64,000 nucleotides of DNA from JBALVT01 sp047612385 (GTDB lineage Bacteria > Pseudomonadota > Gammaproteobacteria > Pseudomonadales > Halieaceae), in the NCBI GenBank assembly GCA_047612385.1, contig JBLGAR010000004.1, positions 15,718 to 79,717 of the forward strand. The letters run 5' to 3'. Positions within the stretch are counted from its first letter, which is position 1, and each line of letters opens with the position of its first letter. Both the position numbers and the translations under genes were made by a program. Of the stretch, positions 32,985 to 42,319 are shown in pieces. The notes beneath the pieces are model-generated. The model had not been told where the DNA came from. It was given only the letters and a program-made list of their open reading frames with translations, and ran no database searches.

Positions 32985-34334
32985 CTAGCCCAAAAGCTTG
33001 CTCACGGATTTCGAAACCGATATTTTACCTTTTTCAAAATAGGCCTCGTGATTAACTTCAATTTTACCCAGATCATAAAGGTAATTTACCATGATGCCGC
33101 CCGACTGATGACGCCCCTTAACCGACATATCGGCGGCTCCATGCAAACGGTGCAAACTCGCACCATTGCCGAGGTGAAATCTCGCTACAGGGTCCTTAGC
33201 CAGCTCTCCCGACTTTTCTTTTAACAGATAATGAGTACATAATCTGATTAGCGCTTCATACACGTTACTCTCTACAACCTGACCAATAGGCTCGATCACC
33301 TTGGCCGCCATGTTCTCGTCTACCAACTTCGATAAATCCGCATTCAACAGCCATTTTCTAAAACCCGGTACCGGTGACAAGGTTACGAAGGTTTTGAGCT
33401 CTGGGATTTCTTTCTTCAACTCCTCCACAACGTTTTTGATCAGGAAATTGCCAAAACTAACACCGGACAAACCGGGGTGACAATTGCTAATTGAATAAAA
33501 CACGACCGTATTCACCTTGGCCTTATCAGGCATTCCCCTGTCCTGCACAAGCAAAGGCGCTATCGCATCAGGAAGCTCGCTGGTAAATGCGATTTCCACA
33601 AACACCAGCGGGTCATTTTCCAGGGCGGGATGAAAGAACGCGAAGCAGCGTCTGTCTTCACGCAGACGATTGCGTAAATCATCCCAGCCGTTAATTTCAT
33701 GAACCGCCTCATAGGCGATAATTTTTTCCAGAACCATAGCGGGTGATGACCAATCTATACGGCGCATTTCCAGAAAGCCCTTATTAAACCAGGAAATAAA
33801 CAAGTGTTTCAAATCAGAATCAACTCCGCGCAAATCTGGATTGGCGCGCAATACCTCCAACAAGTGGCCTCGCATGATTACCAGCGAGCGGGTGCCACCA
33901 GGTGCCATATTGATTCGGCGAAACAGTTTCTGTCGAGGTGCTTCTACCCTGCGCGCAATAGACAGCAAGTTCTCCAGATTGCTGTCCTGACGATACTCAT
34001 CCGCGGCGCGAATAATTGCGCCACTATCAACATCGAAATCTTCTGCAAGCCGTCTAAAAAAAGCCAAGCGTTCTTCAGCTTCCAGGTGGAGGTAGCTTTG
34101 CGTGATGTCTCCAGCCAGCGCTAACCCCGAAGCTTCGCCCCGATGGTCTTTTAAGTCCCTGCACATGACCACCAGGTTATCCACCGGACGGGCCTTCGAT
34201 GACAGCGGCAATTTCCTTTTGGCGAGGAGATCTCTCCCCACCTCAATAACAGAACTGAGTCTGCGCTCCAAATTACTCATTGAACCCGTGAAACCTTCCA
34301 GTGGACTGTCCGTATCGTGTTTTCCCGTTGACAT
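32985..34334 (-). CDS. mcd (malonyl-CoA decarboxylase): Malonyl-CoA decarboxylase
   Basis: 449-residue malonyl-CoA decarboxylase (MLYCD/MatA-type), producing acetyl-CoA and CO2. The N-terminal half is helical (LALAGDITQSYLHLEAEERLAFFRRLAEDFDVD), as in the family. The GNAT-like C-terminal half has SNCHPGLSGVSFGNFLIK with the proposed catalytic serine region, FVTLSPVPGFRKWL and the histidine region FHLGNGASLHRLHG. Ten bp downstream of the TAXI-like gene, so co-transcribed. With the MatB-like ligase at 6-7.6 kb it would complete malonate to acetyl-CoA. Confidence 0.92.
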   Translation of the reverse strand: MSTGKHDTDSPLEGFTGSMSNLERRLSSVIEVGRDLLAKRKLPLSSKARPVDNLVVMCRDLKDHRGEASGLALAGDITQSYLHLEAEERLAFFRRLAEDFDVDSGAIIRAADEYRQDSNLENLLSIARRVEAPRQKLFRRINMAPGGTRSLVIMRGHLLEVLRANPDLRGVDSDLKHLFISWFNKGFLEMRRIDWSSPAMVLEKIIAYEAVHEINGWDDLRNRLREDRRCFAFFHPALENDPLVFVEIAFTSELPDAIAPLLVQDRGMPDKAKVNTVVFYSISNCHPGLSGVSFGNFLIKNVVEELKKEIPELKTFVTLSPVPGFRKWLLNADLSKLVDENMAAKVIEPIGQVVESNVYEALIRLCTHYLLKEKSGELAKDPVARFHLGNGASLHRLHGAADMSVKGRHQSGGIMVNYLYDLGKIEVNHEAYFEKGKISVSKSVSKLLG

Positions 34335-34344
34335 ATTTGTGGTC

Positions 34345-35571
34345 CTATTTGGGCAACTGAGCTTGGGTTTCTGGGTGCAATTCAGAAAGTGCTCGGGTTA
34401 ACAATTCTATAAATATTCTAAAACTTTGATCAGCGGCAAGCTTCTCTGATATCAGAGATTCAAAAGCTTCGACTTCCAGTTGCTGCAACTCCTCAACAAG
34501 ACGCTGGTGAGGCTCACGCTCCGCCCTAAGCCGGATCTGCAGAACTTTGGAATAAAACTCGTCAATTCGATCTTTCTTCTTTTGACCCGCCAGGCGCACA
34601 AGATAAAAGGCCGCTGTGAGCAATCCGAAAAGGACGTAGGCCAGCATGTTAATGGTTTCCGCATAGCGCTCAAGTGCAGAAGGTTCGTCTCGGTCCAAAT
34701 ATCGCCGCGCACCCGAATGTAGAGGAAAACTCAGAGCCAGCGGATCGAAGTCTTCCGTGAGGCCCGAAAAAACCTCAGGGGCCACCGCAGCAAATCTCGG
34801 TTTGTCCTGCAACAAGGTTTTAGTCAAACGATAGATTGTTCTTTCAGAGATTTCCTTGCGAGTGGCGAGAAGAGTGTCTACTGACAAGGTATAAATATTT
34901 TTCTCATTGCCCGGAATGTCATAGGTAAAAGCTGGAATCACGGTTGCTTCGATAGAGGGTATTGAAAAACTTAGGCCTTGGGATGACATTACCGTGTCGC
35001 TGCCAACGGGATCAAGGGAGTGAAGCCGATAACCGGGAATGTACCACGGCGAGTGTCGCGGACTAACAGGCCCGAAGTAGATGATGATATCCGGGGTATC
35101 TGCATTGAGCTCATCAACAATTTGTAGTTCGCCAGGACCCAGCTTTTGTCGCGCGGCGGCCATTTTCACAAATGCCTCGCCGGCATGGGAGTCGTTGCTG
35201 ATGTAGATTGACTTCCCGCTAAATGGTTTATCAGTTTCGTCTAACGCGATGCCCTCCCGCACCAGAATATGCAAAACACTCTTAAAGCCTGGCAAAACGA
35301 CGCGGACACCTGGCTGGAAGGGCGAGCTATTCTCCACCAACGCCAAATCAGCATCATCATTAATCAGTGCCTCGAGCCCTGACTGGCTGCGCAACTCAAT
35401 AGCAGGGTTAAACACTATATTGGATTGTTGCTCAAAAACCGGGCGTACTGTTTTTTCATCGACAGACCCATCTTTAGGAATATGAATACGCAAACTAATT
35501 TTTGATTCACTACAAGCGCTGACGCCCACAAATAAGAGTGTAAACAGGAACAGATAACTCAAGTTTTTCAT
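34345..35571 (-). CDS. TAXI-family TRAP-type solute-binding lipoprotein with C-terminal membrane anchor
   Basis: 408 residues from ATG 35571. Lipobox FVGVSAC; then a periplasmic-binding-protein fold like TAXI receptors (KTVRPVFEQQSNIVF, LIND DADLALVENS-type segment, GKSIYISNDSHAGEAFVKMA, PAFTYDIPGNEKNIYTLSVDTLLATRK). Unusually it continues with a transmembrane helix near residues 310-332 (TINMLAYVLFGLLTAAFYLV) and a charged coiled coil to the C-terminus. No TRAP permease gene is nearby. Operonic with malonyl-CoA decarboxylase, so it may sense or bind a malonate-like or other dicarboxylic ligand (inference). Confidence 0.75.
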   Translation of the reverse strand: MKNLSYLFLFTLLFVGVSACSESKISLRIHIPKDGSVDEKTVRPVFEQQSNIVFNPAIELRSQSGLEALINDDADLALVENSSPFQPGVRVVLPGFKSVLHILVREGIALDETDKPFSGKSIYISNDSHAGEAFVKMAAARQKLGPGELQIVDELNADTPDIIIYFGPVSPRHSPWYIPGYRLHSLDPVGSDTVMSSQGLSFSIPSIEATVIPAFTYDIPGNEKNIYTLSVDTLLATRKEISERTIYRLTKTLLQDKPRFAAVAPEVFSGLTEDFDPLALSFPLHSGARRYLDRDEPSALERYAETINMLAYVLFGLLTAAFYLVRLAGQKKKDRIDEFYSKVLQIRLRAEREPHQRLVEELQQLEVEAFESLISEKLAADQSFRIFIELLTRALSELHPETQAQLPK

Positions 35572-35733
35572 GGCTGACAGCTCGACGATCGAGGCCACAT
35601 CGAACCCACTAGCGGCGTCAATGCGGCTCAAATATTCCCAAAGATTCGTGTAGTATTACACTCTTCTGGGTCTTTTCACAATTTGCGACAAAACCTAACT
35701 ATGGATAAAACTACGAACGCTTCTGAGGCCTCA

Positions 35734-37065
35734 ATGATAACCAGGTACCGCCAGATAATATTACATGTCGGTATGCATAAAACTGGCACTACCAGTATTC
35801 AAAACAACACGCACCGAATGCGCGAAGCCCTTCTCGAACACGATATCTACTACCCCTCTTTTCTCTACAACGACATCCTGAAGGTCAATCACTCAGGGCC
35901 TATTACGGCACTGGTGAGTGAATCGCCGGATCGCTATGGAGAGCAGTGGCGCACCGACATGGGCAGTGACATAGACTCTATACAGCGCCAGTACCAAAGC
36001 TACTTTAGCGAGATCCTCGAGAGCCCCAAAGCCCAGACTCTTGTTCTATCGGGTGAGACCACTAGTGCATTCGACATAGAAGACCTGCAAAAAATACGCG
36101 ATGCCTTAGAGGCCCATACTGATAAATTGAGGGTACTTGTCTACATTCGCGACCCATCAAACTCAGTCGCGAGCACTTTACAACAGCGCATCCGTGGTGG
36201 CGGAGATTTGAGTCGCAGCCGCCATATTCGAAATTTGGCGGGCGTCGTGCGCAGACGCTATACGCGGCTGATTGAGGTGTTCCCCGACTCGCTTGAGGTA
36301 ATTAATTTTCACGAGGAAGTAGCAAGTGAGGCTGGTTTGGTTGGTTCATTTTTGATCCGCTGTGGTTTTCCGACAGAACTCGTCAACGACATGAAGTTCT
36401 CATCGGCAAATCCGCGCATATCAATGGAGGCCTTTAAGGTGATGTCCGCCATTAACAAACGGTATCCCGCCTTCCCAATTACATCAAACACCTCAAGCAC
36501 ACCGGAAGCAGCAAGCCCCCGAGAAACACGCGCCAGACAGTACAACGATCTCCGATCATTGTCCTATCTACCCGGTCAATCTTTTCGACTGGAAAGTCTT
36601 GAAGATCAAAAAATGCAGGAGGCAATCCAGGAGGAGACCCAGTGGCTTGAGGACAACCTGAAAATCGCTTTTCCGGTTCAGCGCGAGTCAGCGGCTGGAC
36701 CACTATGGGACGAGTCTGTACTTCTGTGCTTAGAGGATGCGATTCGAGATTTGGGCAATAGAGAGCACCAGCTGGCCGCTGCTGACTTCCTTATGTCTGA
36801 GAGCCAGGAATTACTGGAGTCCCAGCCCTACGCCAGCGCTATACTGGCATTTACAGCTCGGAAAATTCACGCCACCAAACATGACCCACTGACGAGTATC
36901 GTCAAAAGGCTGGGCGCAGACTACTTTAAAAACGGTGCACTACAAGCAGAGAGCTACAGTTTCGAGCTGGCCCTGGAGCTAATGAAAATTGCGGAGCATC
37001 TTCGTCCTGATGGCGGCACTATCAAACAAAGTATTGCGAAGTACCTGAAGAAATTGGACAAGTGA
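35734..37065 (+). CDS. Sulfotransferase-fold protein with long C-terminal extension
   Basis: 443 residues from ATG 35734 (GAGG five bases upstream; ATG 35701 and TTG 35683 are in frame but lack a site). The PAPS 5'-phosphosulfate loop HVGMHKTGTTSIQ lies near residues 9-21 and the 3'-phosphate motif VYIRDPSNSVASTLQQRI near residues 135-152. Acceptor unknown; such enzymes sulfate glycans or lipids, or act as related phospho-ligand proteins. The C-terminal 120 residues (LAAADFLMSESQELL...LRPDGGTIKQ) look helical, possibly TPR-like. Followed 83 bp later by the purple-acid-phosphatase-like gene. Confidence 0.7.
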   Translation: MITRYRQIILHVGMHKTGTTSIQNNTHRMREALLEHDIYYPSFLYNDILKVNHSGPITALVSESPDRYGEQWRTDMGSDIDSIQRQYQSYFSEILESPKAQTLVLSGETTSAFDIEDLQKIRDALEAHTDKLRVLVYIRDPSNSVASTLQQRIRGGGDLSRSRHIRNLAGVVRRRYTRLIEVFPDSLEVINFHEEVASEAGLVGSFLIRCGFPTELVNDMKFSSANPRISMEAFKVMSAINKRYPAFPITSNTSSTPEAASPRETRARQYNDLRSLSYLPGQSFRLESLEDQKMQEAIQEETQWLEDNLKIAFPVQRESAAGPLWDESVLLCLEDAIRDLGNREHQLAAADFLMSESQELLESQPYASAILAFTARKIHATKHDPLTSIVKRLGADYFKNGALQAESYSFELALELMKIAEHLRPDGGTIKQSIAKYLKKLDK

Positions 37066-37148
37066 GTTTTGCAGGCTATGCCGATCTCACCAATCTGATA
37101 GACTATCTTGCGACATTTGAACCACTCTCCTAGAATCGGAAAATAAAA

Positions 37149-38669
37149 ATGAACCGCTACAAACAGAATAATAATATCAACAGGAAATTGATAGCGTTAC
37201 TGATAGTCTCCAGTGCGATCACAGCCTGCAGTGACAGCTCAGACAGACGAAGTGCTACCGTCGAACCCCAACCCGAATTGGTATTGTGCGGGGGCTCCGA
37301 GGCCAACCCATCTCGCCTTTTCTTACAACAACTTGGCTCAGATCAGGTCATTGTCAAATGGCGCGGCAACATCGATGGTGGCGATGATCCAGATCGGGTC
37401 TGCTTTAGCACGGATATGAATGCTCTTGAAGCATCCAGCGAGACTGTTGCAACTGTAACCGCCACCGGCCACAGCGAGGCTAGATTAACCGGATTGGCAC
37501 CGGACACCACTTATTATTACTCCATTGGCGGTGCAGGTACCGCTGATGCCGCTCGCAGTTTCCACACCTCGCCCGCTGACAATGCTGTGCCTTCGGACGG
37601 AAATACGCGAATATGGATTGTTGGCGATTCAGGTGTGGGTGGTGAGGGCAAAACTGAATCCATAGATGTGCGCAATGGTTTCCTCAGCTATATGGATGCC
37701 AGCGGCGGCGAAAAGCCCGACCTGTTTCTAATGTTAGGAGACAACGCCTATCGCGAGGGAACCGACCTTCAGCACCAACAGGCCATCTTTGAAATCTACC
37801 CCAGTGTTCTAGCTAATACACCCGTGTGGCCCACCATCGGTAATCACGAAATGGGCACCTTAGGTATATCAACTAGCTCGGACCCGAACAGTTTCACCGT
37901 CTTTCAGGACGCCGAAATTCATGGCGGGCCGGATGAAGCGCCCGACAGCCCCATGCCCTACCTCAATATCTTCACTTTGCCGACTGCGGGAGAAACAGGT
38001 GGATTGGCCAGCGGGACGGAGCAGTACTATTCTTTCAATTACGCCAATGTTCACGTAGTAAGCCTGGACTCCCAGCTAACCGCTAGGGACAAATCCAGCC
38101 GAGCCGCCATGCTGACTTGGCTGGAAGATGATCTGATGTCCAATACATCAGATTGGACAATCGTTATATTTCACCACCCACCCTACACCAAGGGAAGCCA
38201 CGACTCCGACACTCCCCTGGGCGAGATTGACCAACCTATTTTTGACATGCGCGAGCAGTTTACGCCAGTGTTCGACGCCTATGGTGTCGATCTGGTGTAT
38301 GGCGGCCACAGCCATATATACGAGCGATCTTACTATCTTACCGGGCACACAGGCCTATCAGATAGTTTTGATCCACAGCTTAACGCAGAGCTAAATGATG
38401 CAGGCGAACCCGCTTCCGGACAGGGGGACGAAGCCTACACACAGATCAGCCGCAACGGTACCGACGACAAGGTGGTCTACACCGTGGCGGGTAATTCGGG
38501 GAAAATCACTTTCACCAGCAACGGCTTCCCACACCCTGCTCATTTTTTCAGTGAGCTGACGCTGGGTTCCGTGGTTATCGATATAAATGAAGATGTGCTA
38601 GAAGCGCGCTTCGTCGATGATAAGGGCGACGTTCAGGATTCGTTTGTGATCACACGCAGTGGTTCCTGA
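37149..38669 (+). CDS. Purple acid phosphatase-like metallophosphatase lipoprotein
   Basis: 506 residues. Lipobox VSSAITAC; an N-terminal fibronectin-III-like domain (SDQVIVKWRGN, SEARLTGLAPDTTYYYSIG); then the metallophosphatase domain with all metal motifs: WIVGDSG (about 157), MLGDNAY (about 196), TIGNHEMG (about 229), FHHPPYTKGSH (about 341) and YGGHSHIYER (about 381). The order and FnIII domain are those of purple acid phosphatases, acting on phosphate esters outside the cytoplasm. No clear Pho box was found upstream. Overlaps the next gene by 11 bp. Confidence 0.88.
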   Translation: MNRYKQNNNINRKLIALLIVSSAITACSDSSDRRSATVEPQPELVLCGGSEANPSRLFLQQLGSDQVIVKWRGNIDGGDDPDRVCFSTDMNALEASSETVATVTATGHSEARLTGLAPDTTYYYSIGGAGTADAARSFHTSPADNAVPSDGNTRIWIVGDSGVGGEGKTESIDVRNGFLSYMDASGGEKPDLFLMLGDNAYREGTDLQHQQAIFEIYPSVLANTPVWPTIGNHEMGTLGISTSSDPNSFTVFQDAEIHGGPDEAPDSPMPYLNIFTLPTAGETGGLASGTEQYYSFNYANVHVVSLDSQLTARDKSSRAAMLTWLEDDLMSNTSDWTIVIFHHPPYTKGSHDSDTPLGEIDQPIFDMREQFTPVFDAYGVDLVYGGHSHIYERSYYLTGHTGLSDSFDPQLNAELNDAGEPASGQGDEAYTQISRNGTDDKVVYTVAGNSGKITFTSNGFPHPAHFFSELTLGSVVIDINEDVLEARFVDDKGDVQDSFVITRSGS

Positions 38670-39519
38670 ATCAACGGTTAGATGGCGTGTTCTTAGCCTG
38701 ATTTTTTTCCTGATAACCAGCCTCACGGTTTATCTAGGGGCTGGGCAAACATGGGCAGACCAGGCCACGGAAGCTCGTATTCATCTACTACAAGAGCAAA
38801 TCAACGAACAACCCCAACGGCAGTTGCTGTATATCCAACAAGCTATAGCCTACTCAGATAACCAGCAAGCTGACTTAGCACTGGCTCGTCTGGCAATCGC
38901 CGAGAAATTAGGTCCGCCGACAAATGCCGCCTTCGCTCACGGAATCGTCCTCTACAGACTGGGAGAATTTGACGGGGCCAAAGATTATTTCAGCCAACAC
39001 CTGGAAGCCTCGCCCCGACATCTAGGTTCATTGGAATATCGTGCCCGACTTCTTAGAGATTCGGGCGACTTCGAAGGAGCACTAAGAGACTTCGAGGCAC
39101 TATTTAGGTTAAACCCCACAGCTAACCCGGGTCACTACCTGAGCGTGGCACGTATGATTGCAGCACTACCGTCAGGCGGCCAAGATAGGGCTTTGGCGAT
39201 GCTGGACGAAAGAATGGAGCAAGTGGGCGTTCTCAGTCAGCTACAGCGCCACGCTATAGAAGTGGAACGAAGCCGTAAAAACTATGGCGCAGCAATCCGC
39301 CGGCTATCAACACTCGATGAATCACTGCGTGCTACGCCGCAATGGAAGGTGGAAGTCGCCGAGCTGAGCATTCTTAATGGCAGGCTAGATGAGGCGCGGC
39401 CACTGCTGGACGTGGCCGCACAGCAATTGGCCACTTTGAGCGTCACGGGCAGCAGACAAGCGCTTGTAGAAAAAATTAACCTTGCCAGAAAACAGCTTGA
39501 CGAAGCTGGTACCCAGTAG
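38659..39519 (+). CDS. Exported TPR-repeat protein
   Basis: 286 residues from GTG 38659, inside the 3' end of the phosphatase gene (11-bp overlap, so translationally coupled). Signal peptide to about residue 35 (GAGQTWADQA). The rest is tetratricopeptide repeats: QQADLALARLAIAEKLGPPTNAAFAHGIVLYRLGEFDGAKDYFSQHLEASPRHLGSLEYRARLLRDSGD shortened here to its key units ALARLAIAEKLG, LYRLGEFDGAKDYF and LLRDSGDFEGALRDF. Likely a periplasmic scaffold for the upstream phosphatase. No other domain. Confidence 0.78.
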   Translation: MVPESTVRWRVLSLIFFLITSLTVYLGAGQTWADQATEARIHLLQEQINEQPQRQLLYIQQAIAYSDNQQADLALARLAIAEKLGPPTNAAFAHGIVLYRLGEFDGAKDYFSQHLEASPRHLGSLEYRARLLRDSGDFEGALRDFEALFRLNPTANPGHYLSVARMIAALPSGGQDRALAMLDERMEQVGVLSQLQRHAIEVERSRKNYGAAIRRLSTLDESLRATPQWKVEVAELSILNGRLDEARPLLDVAAQQLATLSVTGSRQALVEKINLARKQLDEAGTQ

Positions 39520-39545
39520 ATATTGGCTTTAGAAAAAAACGAATT

Positions 39546-39622
39546 TGGTAGGACTACACGGACTCGAACCGTGGACCCCCTGCATGTCATGCAGGTGCTC
39601 TAACCAACTGAGCTATAGTCCT
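39546..39622 (-). tRNA. tRNA-Val (anticodon GAC)
   Basis: 77 nt with all arms: acceptor AGGACTA/TAGTCCT, D-arm GCTC/GAGC, anticodon stem CCTGC/GCAGG with loop ATGACAT (anticodon GAC), variable GGGTC, T-arm CACGG-TTCGAGT-CCGTG, and encoded ACCA end. The loop has A32 and U38, which can pair and extend the stem, not usual for this tRNA. A run of seven T residues follows on the minus strand and may end transcription. Confidence 0.95.
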
Positions 39623-39679
39623 AAAAGGGCGTGCATTATAATCAGATGCTAGGCATTGCTCAACCCCATGGGACCGCTT

Positions 39680-41356
39680 CTATCGGCGTAAGTGATTTGA
39701 CGGAAAATACGACCTGCAATCGCTTAGGGTGGCATTGGCCTGCGCGATGTCGCCCAGCGCTCGATAAGAATCTATCAACACGTTGCAGGCGCCATTCTGA
39801 TACGGAATTGCTTCCCTGGTCTTCTTAGCAATCTCTATTGCGCTTTCATAATTGCCCTGCATTGCTTCAAGTTGCGCCATCCCAAGCTGTGTGTACGGCG
39901 TAACGGGAGCGGGCAAGTACTCTTTGTCGTCGGCAATTGGACGCTTAGCCATTAGAAATGACACCGAATCTTGATAGATAAACTGCCATCGACCGGACTG
40001 AATGAGTTGCTGGCCCTTGGCGGAGCCGCCGTAGCCAACATTGGGCCACAAGATATATTGGGCTCCGGAGCGCTCAACCTGCCCCAACCATCCCGGGACA
40101 TTTCGCAGCACATCGACGTAACCCAGATACGTTCTGGCATCATAAATCGTATCCGCACGCCCATCAATAAACACTTTTAGATCACCATCGGTGCGCCAGT
40201 GGAGATAGCCTCCCCAATTATACAGTGCGTAAACATTGCCCTTGATATTGTTCGCCGTCATGAAATCCACCATATCGATAGGATAGGTGTATTCGGCAGT
40301 TAGATAGTGATACGCCGTCGCGCTATTGAGGGGATAGGGCATCATTCTAAAAATAGCAAAACACAGAGCGGCCAGGCCCAGAGTGATGCTAAATTTTTCT
40401 TCCTTAAGTTTCGACAAGAGAAGGCCAAACAGCGGCGCCGACATGACCGCCATAGACATTGCGAACAAAGGTATGAATCGGCGACTGGTTAGCGCCATGG
40501 CGAGAGTCAATGCGCTAAGAGCAATACCTTCCCAGGGGACCGCTATGGCCCGCCTTACCGCCGGCAATGCGTAGCCCAAAGCCAACAACGGAGCCAGATA
40601 CTGCGCCCAGAAAAAAATCGGTGATCGAATACCGCCAGGCTCGCTGGGCGGCAACCACTCTCCCAAGGTTTTAAAAGGAGAATTGGAATCAAACGCATAG
40701 GTTAAGGGGTAGAGAAAGTTTTTGATGCCAGAGGGGTTAAGCAAGCACACGGAAGCACAAATTAGGCCAACAACAAATGCTGACTTGAAGGTCTCAAGGC
40801 TTAGGTTACGCCAGGGGAATAGCAAAATACCCAGCGCCATAAGCCCGAAGAAAAATCCACCGTGAAGATTTACCCAAACAACGAACAATAACGCCAGCTT
40901 CCATATCACGGGCGGTCGGTTGAGCAGCAGCAGCAATAGAACACTGAAATTGAGTAGTGAATACAGATGTGGTCGTACATCAATAAAGGGAGCCGCGATT
41001 GCAATTGCAGCACCAGCGCACAGAAGACTAGCGGGGAATGACCCACTGGTTCTGTAGCAAACCTGCTGCAAAATGCCGAAGGTGGAAATAACTATCAACC
41101 ATTTCCAGTACACCAAGGATGCAACACCGAATAACTGGGCCCAGGCGTAATAAATGATATCGGCCAACCATTCGTGATTTCTCCAAACGCTACCCAGTGA
41201 CGAAAAAGACCATTCATCCACCATCCACAGGGTTTTAGTCTGTAAAATCTCTCGGCCAGCGGCGATATGCCACCACAAATCCGAGCCCTGCATTTCGGTG
41301 TAGCCGAAGGAGAGAAACAGAATAGCTCCGGCGATACACCAAAGCGCTTTAGACAT
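39680..41356 (-). CDS. Polytopic GT-C-like membrane protein with C-terminal repeat region
   Basis: 558 residues, about ten transmembrane helices in the first 400 residues. Early loop motifs DLWWHIAAGREIL and WRNHEWLADIIYYAW resemble uncharacterised GT-C/PMT-like membrane glycosyltransferases. A soluble part follows (NWGGYLHWRTDGDLKVFIDGRADTIYD) and a TPR-like C-terminus (LGMAQLEAMQGNYESAIEIAK). Overlaps the upstream GT2 gene by 8 bp, so part of the glycan operon. Substrate unknown. Confidence 0.68.
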   Translation of the reverse strand: MSKALWCIAGAILFLSFGYTEMQGSDLWWHIAAGREILQTKTLWMVDEWSFSSLGSVWRNHEWLADIIYYAWAQLFGVASLVYWKWLIVISTFGILQQVCYRTSGSFPASLLCAGAAIAIAAPFIDVRPHLYSLLNFSVLLLLLLNRPPVIWKLALLFVVWVNLHGGFFFGLMALGILLFPWRNLSLETFKSAFVVGLICASVCLLNPSGIKNFLYPLTYAFDSNSPFKTLGEWLPPSEPGGIRSPIFFWAQYLAPLLALGYALPAVRRAIAVPWEGIALSALTLAMALTSRRFIPLFAMSMAVMSAPLFGLLLSKLKEEKFSITLGLAALCFAIFRMMPYPLNSATAYHYLTAEYTYPIDMVDFMTANNIKGNVYALYNWGGYLHWRTDGDLKVFIDGRADTIYDARTYLGYVDVLRNVPGWLGQVERSGAQYILWPNVGYGGSAKGQQLIQSGRWQFIYQDSVSFLMAKRPIADDKEYLPAPVTPYTQLGMAQLEAMQGNYESAIEIAKKTREAIPYQNGACNVLIDSYRALGDIAQANATLSDCRSYFPSNHLRR

Positions 41357-42293
41357 TACGCTTTTGTCGAGGGTGATAACCCTTCACGAAATATAGCGCA
41401 CGAGATTTACTTTCGTTGTAGGTCCGAGCGAGATACTCGCCAATAATACCAAGACATATAAGCTGGATACCTCCCAGAAACAAAATAATCAGCACCAGCG
41501 AGGGATAGCCAGGAACCGCATTGCCGAACAACAAGGTGCGAATTAGAAAGAAAACGCCATAGAGAAATGCGATTCCCGATGTGGCAACGCCCAAGTAAGT
41601 CGCGATTTTTAGCGGCACGTCAGAGAACGAAGTTATGCCCTCAATGGCATAATTCCAAAGACGCCAATAGGACCATTTTGTCACGCCAGCTGCTCGTGCA
41701 TGACGAGTATAAAGAACCTGTTTTTGGGGGAACCCTACCCAGGCAAAAAGACCCTTCATGTATCGGTGAGTCTCCCGCAGTGACATCAGCGCGTCGAGCG
41801 CTCGCCTACTGATCAAACGAAAATCTCCGGTGTCCTGTGGTATTTCAACATCGCTGAGATTATTGAGAACTCTATAAAACCATTTAGCGGTGGTTTTCTT
41901 CAAATAAGATTCACCTTCTCGAGAACTGCGCCTGCCCGACACAATATCGTAGCCATCACGCCACTCGCGGAGAAAATCATGGATCAACTCAGGTGGATCC
42001 TGCAGGTCTGCGTCTATGATTATCACCGCATCGCCTTGAGCGTAATCAAGTCCCGCTGAAATGGCGACTTCCTTGCCGAAGTTTCGGCTCAGTTCTATAA
42101 CGGCAACGGACTCGTCCTTATCCCTGAAGCCACCCAACATCGCTGCGGTTTGGTCGGTACTGCCATCATCGATATAGATGATTTCGTAATCAGCGTCTGT
42201 AGCGAGCATAACCTGCGCAATTCGCTGATGAAAACTGGGCAGTACCTCAGATTCGTTATAGGCAGGCACAATTACCGAAAGAAAATCTGTCAT
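41349..42293 (-). CDS. GtrB/DPM-type family 2 glycosyltransferase
   Basis: 314 residues. GT-A domain: SVIVPAYNESEVLPSF (about 6-21), YIDDGSTDQT, IIDADLQDPPELI with the DAD metal motif (about 93), ISAGLDYAQGDAV, FSRNFGKE-like and QDTGDFRLISRRAL. Two C-terminal transmembrane helices (GIAFLYGVFFLIRTLLF and LVLIILFLGGIQLICLGIIGEYLAR), as in GtrB, which makes undecaprenyl-phosphate-linked sugar. Paired with the GtrA gene 26 bp upstream. Confidence 0.9.
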   Translation of the reverse strand: MTDFLSVIVPAYNESEVLPSFHQRIAQVMLATDADYEIIYIDDGSTDQTAAMLGGFRDKDESVAVIELSRNFGKEVAISAGLDYAQGDAVIIIDADLQDPPELIHDFLREWRDGYDIVSGRRSSREGESYLKKTTAKWFYRVLNNLSDVEIPQDTGDFRLISRRALDALMSLRETHRYMKGLFAWVGFPQKQVLYTRHARAAGVTKWSYWRLWNYAIEGITSFSDVPLKIATYLGVATSGIAFLYGVFFLIRTLLFGNAVPGYPSLVLIILFLGGIQLICLGIIGEYLARTYNESKSRALYFVKGYHPRQKRNV

Positions 42294-42319
42294 GAACTAA
42301 ACCCGCGTCACTCGACAAC

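Noticed and set aside
37066..37148. Pho box before the purple acid phosphatase gene
   Set aside because: No pair of half-sites with 11-bp spacing; only an isolated GCGACAT.
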